From assembly GCA_019114745.1 (NCBI GenBank), contig DXEY01000169.1, positions 1-7,100 on the forward strand: DNA of 7,100 bases, given 5' to 3'. Source of the stretch: Candidatus Mediterraneibacter colneyensis (GTDB lineage: Bacteria > Bacillota > Clostridia > Lachnospirales > Lachnospiraceae). Within the stretch, counting starts at the first letter, position 1. Every line of letters begins with the position of its first letter. The notes under the pieces are model-generated. The model saw nothing but the letters and a program-made list of their open reading frames with translations, did no database searches and was not told where the DNA came from. Below, in pieces: positions 1-5,726 of the stretch. The position numbers were made by a program, and so were the translations under genes.

Positions 1-117
1 GTCAGGAAATACTACAGCATCACGAAACAGGGAAAAAAGGTGCTGGGTGATAAAAAGGCGGAGTGGGAGACGTATTCAAGGGCGGTTGCCAGCGTTCTCA
101 CTGCCATGCCGGCGTAG
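1..117 (+). CDS. PadR-family transcriptional regulator, C-terminal fragment
   Basis: This is an open frame entering from the left edge and ending at TAG 115-117, leaving 38 residues. The visible part contains YYSITKQGKKVL followed by a charged helix (KKAEWETYSRAVASVL). This matches the end of the winged-helix 'wing' and the C-terminal dimerisation helix of PadR-type repressors. The stop lies 15 nt before the start of a HAAS-domain membrane protein. PadR genes commonly sit directly upstream of such proteins and co-transcribe with them, which supports the call. The DNA-recognition helix lies outside the window, so the ligand and target cannot be judged. Another small winged-helix regulator remains possible. 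Confidence 0.65.
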   Translation, partial: VRKYYSITKQGKKVLGDKKAEWETYSRAVASVLTAMPA

Positions 118-132
118 GTCAGGAGGGGTAGT

Positions 133-1539
133 ATGAAGAAAGAGGAGTATCTGAAGATCCTTACAGATCAGATCCGCTGCCGGATGGCACGCAAAGAAGT
201 GGAAGATGAAATCCGGGGGCATATCGAAGATCAGACGAGAGATTTTTTGAGCGAGGGGATGGAGAGAGACGAGGCAGAAGCGGCAGCCGTGCGTGAGATG
301 GGCAACCCGGTGGAAGTCGGGAACCAGATGGACCGCATCCACCGTCCTGTCATGCCCTGGGGCATGATCGCGCTGATTGTTCTTCTGAGTATCGCAGGAT
401 GCGCGCTGGAGTATTTCCTCGGGCAGAAGATCGCTGATGTCAGTGAGGGCGGATATACAGTCGGCGGCTTCCGGTACGGCGAGCGGATGCTCTATACTGC
501 GGTCGGGCTCCTTGTCATGACCGGCGTGTGCTTCGCCGATTATACCCGGATCGCACTGCGCGCCAGGGAACTTATGGCAGCGTTGTTCGCGGTGATCCTG
601 TGGGGACTGTTTTTTCACGGGGTGTCTGTCAACGGATCGACGCGGCACATTTATCTGGGGATGGGAGTGGTAACGGTAAACGTTCTGCTTCTCTTGTTCC
701 TGACCGTTCCGCTCTATGCGGCGATCCTGTACCGGTACAGGGGCGAAGGGTGGAAAGCAGCGCTCAAAGCTGTGCTCTGGATGATTCCCGGGACTGCCGT
801 GGCGATTTTCTGCAACAGTACAGGGATGATGTTTGTGCTGCTCATCACATATCTGGCCGTGTTTGGCATGGCGGTATACAGGGGATGGTACAGGGTGTCC
901 AGAAAAACTCTGTTATCTGTGACCGTGGCGGCTGCGGTTCTGCTTCCCGTCGTTATGGCGGTGTTGTACTGGTTTTTGGGGACAGACTACCAGAAAGAAC
1001 GGTTGATGTCATTTTTACAGTATGAGCCGCAATATGTCTCATATATATCGGTATATGTAAGAGAACTGCTGGCAAACAGCAGGTTGATCGGACAGGGGGC
1101 AGGAGTTCCGGATATCGGATCCATGCCGGAACTCTCAGAAGTAATGCTCTCGGCAGTGGCCGGATACTACGGCATTCTTGTGGCACTGGCTCTCCTGGGA
1201 TTCATTTTATTCCTGCTTCTGCGGTTCCTGCGCACCTCTCTGCGGCAGAGGAATCAATTGGGAATGCTGATGGGATTCGGGTGTGCGTTCATTTTTCTGG
1301 CGGAGGCACTCATTTACCTGTTGAACAATTGCGGGTTTATATGTATGGAAAATTACTGTCCGTTTCTGACAAGAAGTGGTACCGGCACGGTCATGACCTA
1401 CATCCTGTTTGGTCTGCTGCTGAGCATATGCAGGTATCAGAATACCGCGCCGGAACGAAAAACGGCTGAGATGAAAAGGTTTCTCAGCCGCAGATTCCTG
1501 AAGGAAGAAAAGCGGAAGAATCCTTCCGCGGATATTTAA
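133..1539 (+). CDS. HAAS/permease-prefix domain fused to a diverged SEDS (FtsW/RodA/SpoVE-like) membrane protein
   Basis: The protein has 468 residues. Residues 1-70 form a soluble, charged helical domain (EEYLKIL..., then DEAEAAAVREMGNPVEVG) typical of HAAS/permease prefix domain 1. About ten hydrophobic segments follow, at roughly 73-96, 119-136, 145-162, 174-201, 209-226, 229-248, 258-283, 341-366, 375-398 and 418-434, the number expected for SEDS proteins. The C-terminal third follows the SEDS pattern: GQGAGVPDIGSMPE, an extracytoplasmic turn, then a final helix ending GLLLSICRYQ. SEDS proteins polymerise lipid II glycan strands, but the catalytic Asp of the LPE..TDF motif aligns here with Glu336, and the following conserved EE reads YY. 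The SYGGSS-like motif is replaced by TRSGTG. Activity is therefore doubtful, and a signalling or accessory role is possible. The start is fixed by AGGAGG at 121-126, 6 nt before ATG. It follows the PadR gene in an operon. Its stop overlaps the opposing pyrC stop. Confidence 0.8.
   Translation: MKKEEYLKILTDQIRCRMARKEVEDEIRGHIEDQTRDFLSEGMERDEAEAAAVREMGNPVEVGNQMDRIHRPVMPWGMIALIVLLSIAGCALEYFLGQKIADVSEGGYTVGGFRYGERMLYTAVGLLVMTGVCFADYTRIALRARELMAALFAVILWGLFFHGVSVNGSTRHIYLGMGVVTVNVLLLLFLTVPLYAAILYRYRGEGWKAALKAVLWMIPGTAVAIFCNSTGMMFVLLITYLAVFGMAVYRGWYRVSRKTLLSVTVAAAVLLPVVMAVLYWFLGTDYQKERLMSFLQYEPQYVSYISVYVRELLANSRLIGQGAGVPDIGSMPELSEVMLSAVAGYYGILVALALLGFILFLLLRFLRTSLRQRNQLGMLMGFGCAFIFLAEALIYLLNNCGFICMENYCPFLTRSGTGTVMTYILFGLLLSICRYQNTAPERKTAEMKRFLSRRFLKEEKRKNPSADI
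1503..1529 (-). terminator. Probable intrinsic terminator of pyrC, inside the opposing gene
   Basis: On the minus strand, 7 nt after the pyrC stop, there is a perfect 7-bp GC-rich stem (GCGGAAG/CTTCCGC, 1512-1529) with a 4-nt loop. TTTTCTTCCTT (1511 down to about 1501) follows. On the plus strand the hairpin is followed by GGATATTTAATCG, which is not a U-tract, so it would act for pyrC only. It lies within the last codons of the SEDS-like gene (residues KRKNPSA). The stem is short, so confidence is moderate. Confidence 0.55.
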
Positions 1540-2798
1540 TCGCGATAGACAATGGTGCCGCCGCATATGGTGTATTTTACCTTCCCGTACAGATTCCATC
1601 CGGTAAATGGTGTATTGGAGGAAAGGGAGGCATACTCTTTCGGGCTCCACAGTTCTTCCGGGTCAAAGATGACAAGATCCGCGATCGCGCCTCTGGCGAT
1701 CTTTCCGGCGGGAAGGTGGTACAGCTCTGCCGGATTGACGGTCATTTTTTCAAGGAGCTGCATCAGGGTGAGGTGTCCGGGGCGTACCAGGGACGTGATT
1801 CCCAGTGCAAGGGATGTTTCCAGTCCTGTGATGCCGCTGGGGGCCGCTGTGATGGAACGCTCTTTTTCCTCCCTGCTGTGCGGTGCGTGGTCGGTAGCGA
1901 TGATGTCGATGGTGCCGTCCGCAAGTCCTTTTATAACAGCCTGGCGATCCTCCTCTCTTCGGAGCGGAGGATTCATTTTTGCCAGAGTTCCGTATTTTAA
2001 AACGGCATCCTCAGTCAGGGTGAAATGATGGGGCGTTGCCTCAGCGTGGAGATTGGCGCCCAATTTCCTGAAGATCCGTACCAGCTCCACGGATTTCCCG
2101 GAACTGATATGCTGGATGACGACGTGAGCTTTGGAACGCAGGGCGAGCAGGCAGTCTCTTGCGACCAGCGATTCCTCCGCTATGGATGGAGAGCCGTAGA
2201 TTCCCAGTGCGTCTGAGACGGAACCGTGGTTGATCCCGTTGTTTTTAATAAACGCGGGATCTTCTTCGTGAAGGCTGATCGGGACGTTGAGCCCGGCTGC
2301 CTTTTTCATCGCTTCATATAGAAAGGCTGCGTCTCTTAACGGAATGCCGTCATCTGTGAAGCCACATGCCCCTGCTTCTTTGAGCGCATCCATGTCTGTC
2401 ATTTCCGCGCCTTTCAGCGAGCGTGACACACTTGCGGCCTGGCAGATGTGGATGTTTTCTGCCCCGGCGCGGTCTAAGATATCCTGAAGGACTTCCGGCG
2501 TATCGACGACCGGGGAAGTGTTTGCCATGCAGATCACCGAGGTGAATCCTCCTTTGGCTGCGGCAAGAGAACCGGTGTGGAGCGTTTCCTTGTGGGTAAA
2601 GCCGGGATCACGGAAATGGACATGAGTATCGATCAGCCCCGGGGCAACCGTAAGCCCGGCGGCGTCGATGACTTCTTCCCCTTCAGAAGCGTCGATGTGA
2701 TCCGATATATCTTCCAGTATCCCGTTTTCAATGCGAAGGTCTGTATAGTAAGACCTCTGCGAAGCGGGGTCTATGATAAAACCGTTTTTGATGATCAT
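1536..2798 (-). CDS. pyrC: Dihydroorotase (PyrC, bacterial type I-like)
   Basis: This 420-residue zinc enzyme of the amidohydrolase superfamily interconverts N-carbamoyl-aspartate and dihydroorotate, the third step of de novo pyrimidine synthesis, in the cytoplasm. Length matches the Bacillus-type enzyme (about 428). Visible landmarks are VAPGLIDTHVHFRDPG (His59, His61, Arg63), GFTDDG (Asp150, likely bridging ligand), SLHEED (His177), VVIQHIS (His230), ATPHHF (254-259), MNPPLR substrate loop, and ATDHAPH with catalytic Asp303. The set of metal ligands is complete, so the enzyme should be active. ATG 2798 is preceded by GGGAGG at 2810-2805 with a 6-nt spacer. It has its own promoter, and no other pyr gene is adjacent. 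The 5' leader would be only about 45 nt, too short for a PyrR-type attenuator, so regulation by PyrR attenuation is unlikely from this sequence. Confidence 0.95.
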   Translation of the reverse strand: MIIKNGFIIDPASQRSYYTDLRIENGILEDISDHIDASEGEEVIDAAGLTVAPGLIDTHVHFRDPGFTHKETLHTGSLAAAKGGFTSVICMANTSPVVDTPEVLQDILDRAGAENIHICQAASVSRSLKGAEMTDMDALKEAGACGFTDDGIPLRDAAFLYEAMKKAAGLNVPISLHEEDPAFIKNNGINHGSVSDALGIYGSPSIAEESLVARDCLLALRSKAHVVIQHISSGKSVELVRIFRKLGANLHAEATPHHFTLTEDAVLKYGTLAKMNPPLRREEDRQAVIKGLADGTIDIIATDHAPHSREEKERSITAAPSGITGLETSLALGITSLVRPGHLTLMQLLEKMTVNPAELYHLPAGKIARGAIADLVIFDPEELWSPKEYASLSSNTPFTGWNLYGKVKYTICGGTIVYRD

Positions 2799-2850
2799 AA
2801 AAAACCTCCCTGACTGATTTTTATTTTATGGCTTTGTATCTTTCCGTTCC

Positions 2851-2880
2851 AGTATATCGTATATTCACGAGAATTGGCAA
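2851..2880 (-). promoter_or_regulatory. Candidate sigma-A promoter of pyrC
   Basis: Read on the minus strand: TTGCCA (2880-2875), an 18-nt spacer, then TATACT (2856-2851). Both hexamers are near consensus. Transcription would start near 2844, about 45 nt before the pyrC ATG. The -35 box directly abuts the T-rich tail of the terminator that follows the phosphofructokinase gene. Confidence 0.6.
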
Positions 2881-2930
2881 GAATAATGCCGGGAGGACAC
2901 CTGCGTGTGCCGCAGGCCGTCCTCCCGGCA
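2881..2930 (-). terminator. Intrinsic terminator after the phosphofructokinase gene
   Basis: A perfect 12-bp stem, TGCCGGGAGGAC (2887-2898) with GTCCTCCCGGCA (2919-2930), encloses a second short stem (CCTGC/GCAGG). On the minus strand it is followed by TTATTCTTG, a weak U-rich tail. It begins about 30 nt after the phosphofructokinase stop and separates that gene from the pyrC promoter. Confidence 0.75.
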
Positions 2931-2961
2931 GCATCCGGGCGGTAAATGTACTCTGCCGTGA

Positions 2962-4194
2962 TTATATCTGACGGTAAAGATGACGCGGAATACCGTCTAC
3001 CATTACAGGTGATACATCGCCCTGGATGAGCGGGCGTACATAGCTTACAAATTCATCGGTTACATAAGAACCGTCTTCGTTTACCCACTCACGGGGAACG
3101 AGTTTTTCATCGTTTGCGATCTTGTGAACGTCTTTTACTTCTGTACCGCTCTGGTACGGATCGTCTGACAGACGCTGAAGGACAACCATCTTTCCGGAAT
3201 CGCCTTCGTCTGCTGCCTTGACAGCGGCGCCGCCCACCTGATATGCCTCCAGGATATCAACACGGGACGCGCAGTGGGAAGCGGAGCGCTGGAGTGAGCT
3301 CAGCTCGATGGAACGTGTCTTACAGCCAATCTCACCTGCGATGTAGCTGGCGAGATAATTGGCGGTACCGGAGAGCTGCTTATGTCCGAACGCATCTACG
3401 AAGTCGATGCTCTGTCCGAGTTCGCATACATATCGTCCGTCCGCAAGGCGGATGCCTTCAGATACAGCGACTACGACAGATGGTTTCTTCGCCAGAAGGT
3501 CTTTCACTTTTGTGCCGAATGCCTCGATATCGAATGGCAGTTCCGGCAGATAGATCAGATCTGGTCCGGAACAGTCTTCGCCTTTCGCGAGGGCTGCGGC
3601 TCCGGTGAGCCATCCGGCATTTCTGCCCATGATCTCAACGATGGATACCAGACCTTTTTCATATTCCAGACAGAAGCTGTCTCGTATGATCTCCTTTACG
3701 GAAGTGCCGATATATTTGGCCGCACTTCCGTAACCCGGTGTATGGTCTGTGAGGGCGAGGTCATTGTCAATTGTTTTCGGGCATCCGATAAACCTTGTGG
3801 GATGTCCGGTGATAATGGCGTAATCGGAAAGCTTTTTGATCGTATCCATAGAATCATTTCCACCGATGTAGATAAATGCCTCAATGTTTAATTTGTCAAG
3901 TATGGCAAATATCTTGTCATACACCTCTTTGTCCTGGTGGATTTCCGGCAGTTTATACCGGCACGAGCCAAGGAAGGCGGCCGGTGTTCTTTTTAACAGT
4001 TCTGCGTCGAGTTCATTTGTAATATATTCAGACAAATCGATATAGCGCTCCTGCAGCAGTCCCTGAATGCCGTGGAGCATTCCGTATACTTTTGAGGCGC
4101 CGCGGTCTTTTGCTGTGCGGTATACTCCCGCCAGACTTGAATTGATCGCAGCAGTCGGGCCTCCTGATTGTCCGACGATCACATTTCCTTTCAT
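2962..4194 (-). CDS. pfp: 6-phosphofructokinase, pyrophosphate-dependent type
   Basis: The 410-residue cytoplasmic enzyme phosphorylates fructose 6-phosphate at C1 in glycolysis. Residues 5-20 hold the phosphofructokinase nucleotide/PPi loop (VIVGQSGGPTAAIN). The donor-specificity motifs are GGNDS (111-115) and PKTIDND (139-145). Asp114 and Lys140 replace the two glycines found in ATP-dependent enzymes (E. coli Gly104 and Gly124), which in this family indicates pyrophosphate as donor and a reversible reaction. Asp143 of TIDND is the catalytic base, and MGRNAGWL (189-196) helps bind fructose 6-phosphate. Asn113 stands where E. coli has Asp103. I chose ATG 4194, not the in-frame ATG at 4245, because GGAGGT at 4208-4203 lies 8 nt upstream and the family start fits MKGNVIVG. 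The gene stands alone between its own promoter and terminator, and is divergent from glf. Confidence 0.92.
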   Translation of the reverse strand: MKGNVIVGQSGGPTAAINSSLAGVYRTAKDRGASKVYGMLHGIQGLLQERYIDLSEYITNELDAELLKRTPAAFLGSCRYKLPEIHQDKEVYDKIFAILDKLNIEAFIYIGGNDSMDTIKKLSDYAIITGHPTRFIGCPKTIDNDLALTDHTPGYGSAAKYIGTSVKEIIRDSFCLEYEKGLVSIVEIMGRNAGWLTGAAALAKGEDCSGPDLIYLPELPFDIEAFGTKVKDLLAKKPSVVVAVSEGIRLADGRYVCELGQSIDFVDAFGHKQLSGTANYLASYIAGEIGCKTRSIELSSLQRSASHCASRVDILEAYQVGGAAVKAADEGDSGKMVVLQRLSDDPYQSGTEVKDVHKIANDEKLVPREWVNEDGSYVTDEFVSYVRPLIQGDVSPVMVDGIPRHLYRQI

Positions 4195-4202
4195 TTTTAA
4201 GT

Positions 4203-4208
4203 ACCTCC
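4203..4208 (-). promoter_or_regulatory. Ribosome binding site fixing the pfp start
   Basis: GGAGGT on the minus strand, 8 nt before ATG 4194. The upstream in-frame ATG at 4245 has no comparable site and would add 17 basic residues before the conserved N-terminus, so the shorter form is preferred. Confidence 0.75.
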
Positions 4209-4260
4209 GTTTTGCGATTAGTCCTTTTTGGCGTGTCCGCCTCAAAGCACTTATAAATAC

Positions 4261-4289
4261 AGTTTAGTGCATAATCACTAATTTGTAAA
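4261..4289 (-). promoter_or_regulatory. Candidate pfp promoter overlapped by an operator-like inverted repeat
   Basis: Read on the minus strand: TTTACA (4289-4284), a 17-nt spacer, then TAAACT (4266-4261). A perfect inverted repeat, TTAGTG-N6-CACTAA (4264-4281), fills most of the spacer and runs into the -10 box. That is the usual place for a repressor site. I do not recognise the regulator; the layout is loosely like a Rex site but lacks its TTGTG core. Confidence 0.45.
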
Positions 4290-4310
4290 TGAAAAAATAA
4301 AGAATATATG
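4282..4310 (+). promoter_or_regulatory. Weak candidate promoter for glf
   Basis: TTTGTA (4282-4287), a 17-nt spacer, then TATATG (4305-4310) on the plus strand. The -35 box is poor, so this is only the best match in the AT-rich part of the spacer. It lies back to back with the pfp promoter and would give a leader of about 110 nt. Confidence 0.22.
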
Positions 4311-4344
4311 CAAAATAACGAAAATAATGGGCGAAAGAGCAAGG

Positions 4345-4415
4345 GCGTGCAAAAAATGATATACTTGATGAAAACGGATGAGCGTGCCGCTGATATACTG
4401 GAAGAGACGGCGTGC
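4345..4415 (+). repeat. Imperfect direct repeats in the glf leader
   Basis: GCGTGC occurs three times (4345, 4382, 4410). The first two copies are followed by an identical TGATATACT (4357-4365 and 4391-4399), giving a loose repeat unit with a period of about 35 nt. TATACT resembles a -10 box, but neither copy has a well-spaced -35 partner. Function is unknown and chance is possible. Confidence 0.3.
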
Positions 4416-4419
4416 GGAA

Positions 4420-4426
4420 GAGGTGG
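4420..4426 (+). promoter_or_regulatory. Ribosome binding site fixing the glf start
   Basis: GAGGTGG lies 4 nt before ATG 4431. The frame is open upstream to an ATG at 4308, but that ATG and the in-frame ATGs between have no such site, and the flavin-binding fold begins right after 4431. Confidence 0.65.
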
Positions 4427-4430
4427 AAAT

Positions 4431-5534
4431 ATGAAACAATATGATTATCTGATCGTGGGAGCAGGTCTGTATGGCGCGGTGATGGCGCATGAACTCGGGA
4501 AAAAAGGAAAGAAATGTCTGGTGATCGACAGACGGAACCACATTGCCGGCAATATTTACTGCGAGGATATTGAAGGAATCCACGTGCATAAATATGGGGC
4601 GCATATTTTCCATACCTCCGATAAGAAGGTCTGGGATTACGTGAACCAGTTTGCGGAGTTTAACAACTATATCAATTCCCCGGTGGCTGTCTACAAAGAC
4701 GAGCTGTATAATCTTCCTTTCAATATGAATACATTCAGCAAGATGTGGGGAATCCGGACGCCGGAAGAGGCGAAAGAGATCATCGAGAGACAGCGGAAAG
4801 AGACAGGGATCACAGAACCGAAGAATCTGGAAGAACAGGCTCTTTTCCTGGTGGGAAAGGACATTTACGAAAAACTGGTAAAAGGCTATACGGAGAAGCA
4901 GTGGGGAAGGAGCTGTACGGAGCTTCCAGCCTTTATCATTAAGAGGCTGCCCTGCAGGTTCATTTACGACAATAACTACTTTAACGACAGATACCAGGGA
5001 ATCCCGGAAGGAGGATATACTCCGATCGTGGAGAAGATGCTCGCGGACGCAGAGGTAAGGACTGGCGTGGACTTCTTTGAATTAAGGAAAGAAAACCCGG
5101 ATATCGCGGAGAAGATCATCTTCACAGGCCAGATCGACGAGTATTTCGGCTATAAGCTGGGCGCTCTGGAGTACCGTTCCGTGCGATTTGAGACAGAGGT
5201 GCTGGACTGCGAGAATTACCAGGGAAATGCGGTCGTCAATTATACAGAGCGTGAGGTGCCGTACACCCGCATCATCGAGCACAAACATTTTGAGTTCGGA
5301 AAGCAGGAAAAGACTGTGATCTCAAGAGAATACTCTTCTGAGTGGACTGTGGGGATGGAGCCGTACTACCCGGTCAATGACGAGAAGAACAACGCGCTGT
5401 TCGAGAAGTACAGAGAACTGGCGCAGAAAGAAGAAAACGTGATCTTCGGCGGCCGTCTCGGCAATTATAAATATTATGACATGGATAAAGTGATCGCAGC
5501 AGCACTGCAGCAGTTTGAGGAGATCGAGGGATAA
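4431..5534 (+). CDS. glf: UDP-galactopyranose mutase
   Basis: The 367-residue flavoenzyme converts UDP-galactopyranose to UDP-galactofuranose, the donor for galactofuranose in surface polysaccharides. Length equals that of typical bacterial Glf. The N-terminus MKQYDYLIVGAGLYGAV carries the Rossmann GxGxxG (10-15) for FAD, with the following acidic strand end at VIDRR (31-35). The family motifs are KYGAHIFHT (54-62), KGYTEKQWG (151-159), KRLPCRF (171-177) and NNYFNDRYQGIP (181-192). PYTRIIEHKHF (277-287) contains Arg280, the position of the arginine that holds the diphosphate of the substrate in characterised enzymes. The C-terminal flavin motif is FGGRLGNYKYYDMD (339-352). All key parts are present, so activity is expected. 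No glycosyltransferase, flippase or other glycan gene lies in the window, so glf stands apart from the pathway that would use its product. No clear terminator follows it. Confidence 0.95.
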   Translation: MKQYDYLIVGAGLYGAVMAHELGKKGKKCLVIDRRNHIAGNIYCEDIEGIHVHKYGAHIFHTSDKKVWDYVNQFAEFNNYINSPVAVYKDELYNLPFNMNTFSKMWGIRTPEEAKEIIERQRKETGITEPKNLEEQALFLVGKDIYEKLVKGYTEKQWGRSCTELPAFIIKRLPCRFIYDNNYFNDRYQGIPEGGYTPIVEKMLADAEVRTGVDFFELRKENPDIAEKIIFTGQIDEYFGYKLGALEYRSVRFETEVLDCENYQGNAVVNYTEREVPYTRIIEHKHFEFGKQEKTVISREYSSEWTVGMEPYYPVNDEKNNALFEKYRELAQKEENVIFGGRLGNYKYYDMDKVIAAALQQFEEIEG

Positions 5535-5538
5535 ATCC

Positions 5539-5567
5539 TTGATTTTTCCACAGGATTCAAGTATCAT
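5539..5567 (+). promoter_or_regulatory. Candidate promoter of the pseudokinase gene
   Basis: TTGATT (5539-5544), a spacer of exactly 17 nt, then TATCAT (5562-5567, five of six consensus bases). It starts a few bases after the glf stop. Transcription would begin near 5574-5576, just at the first of a series of hairpins, and give a leader of about 150 nt. Confidence 0.45.
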
Positions 5568-5576
5568 ATGTATTAC

Positions 5577-5693
5577 TCAGATTGGTTTGATCTGATTCGG
5601 GATACTCCTATTTCTATATCAGTTTCTGATAGATTCCATTGACAGAATGGATGTGTCGGATCGGGAACGGCAGTTGAGGGACTGCCGGTTCCC
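5577..5693 (+). promoter_or_regulatory. Hairpin-rich leader upstream of the pseudokinase gene
   Basis: Four hairpins lie one after another. They are TCAGAT/ATCTGA (5577-5595), TATCAG/CTGATA (5617-5631), TCCATT/AATGGA (5635-5651), and a strong stem of 12 bp with one bulged G, GGGAACGGCAGT with ACTGCCGGTTCCC (5663-5693, loop TGAGGG). CTGAT at 5592-5596 could instead pair with ATCAG at 5618-5622, so the first two stems can exchange. None is followed by a U-run. It matches no riboswitch class I recognise. It may be a cis-regulatory RNA, or part of it may be chance. Confidence 0.35.
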
Positions 5694-5726
5694 GGCCGGA
5701 TATGCAGCCAAAAAGAACAATTGCAT

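Noticed and set aside
76..648. A 190-codon minus-strand frame, and a similar one at 6196-6884
   Set aside because: Both lie opposite well-supported genes, have low-complexity His/Pro/Arg-rich translations with no recognisable domain, and reflect the GC bias of the true genes.
2798..2850. A PyrR-type attenuator or pyrimidine-responsive leader before pyrC
   Set aside because: The leader would be only about 45 nt and contains no anti-terminator/terminator pair.
4195..4245. Upstream in-frame ATG at 4245 that would lengthen the phosphofructokinase by 17 residues
   Set aside because: The added residues are basic and unlike the family, they span the ribosome binding site of the ATG at 4194, and the longer start has no site of its own.
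5568..5642. A 24-codon frame (MYYSDWFDLIRDTPIS...) in the pseudokinase leader as a leader peptide
   Set aside because: It begins at the -10 box of the candidate promoter, so its ATG would lie upstream of the predicted transcript start. The nearest AGGA is about 12 nt away, and no run of control codons is present.
5635..5667. A perfect TTGACA at 5639-5644 as a -35 box
   Set aside because: There is no -10-like hexamer 16-18 nt downstream; that position falls in GC-rich hairpin sequence.
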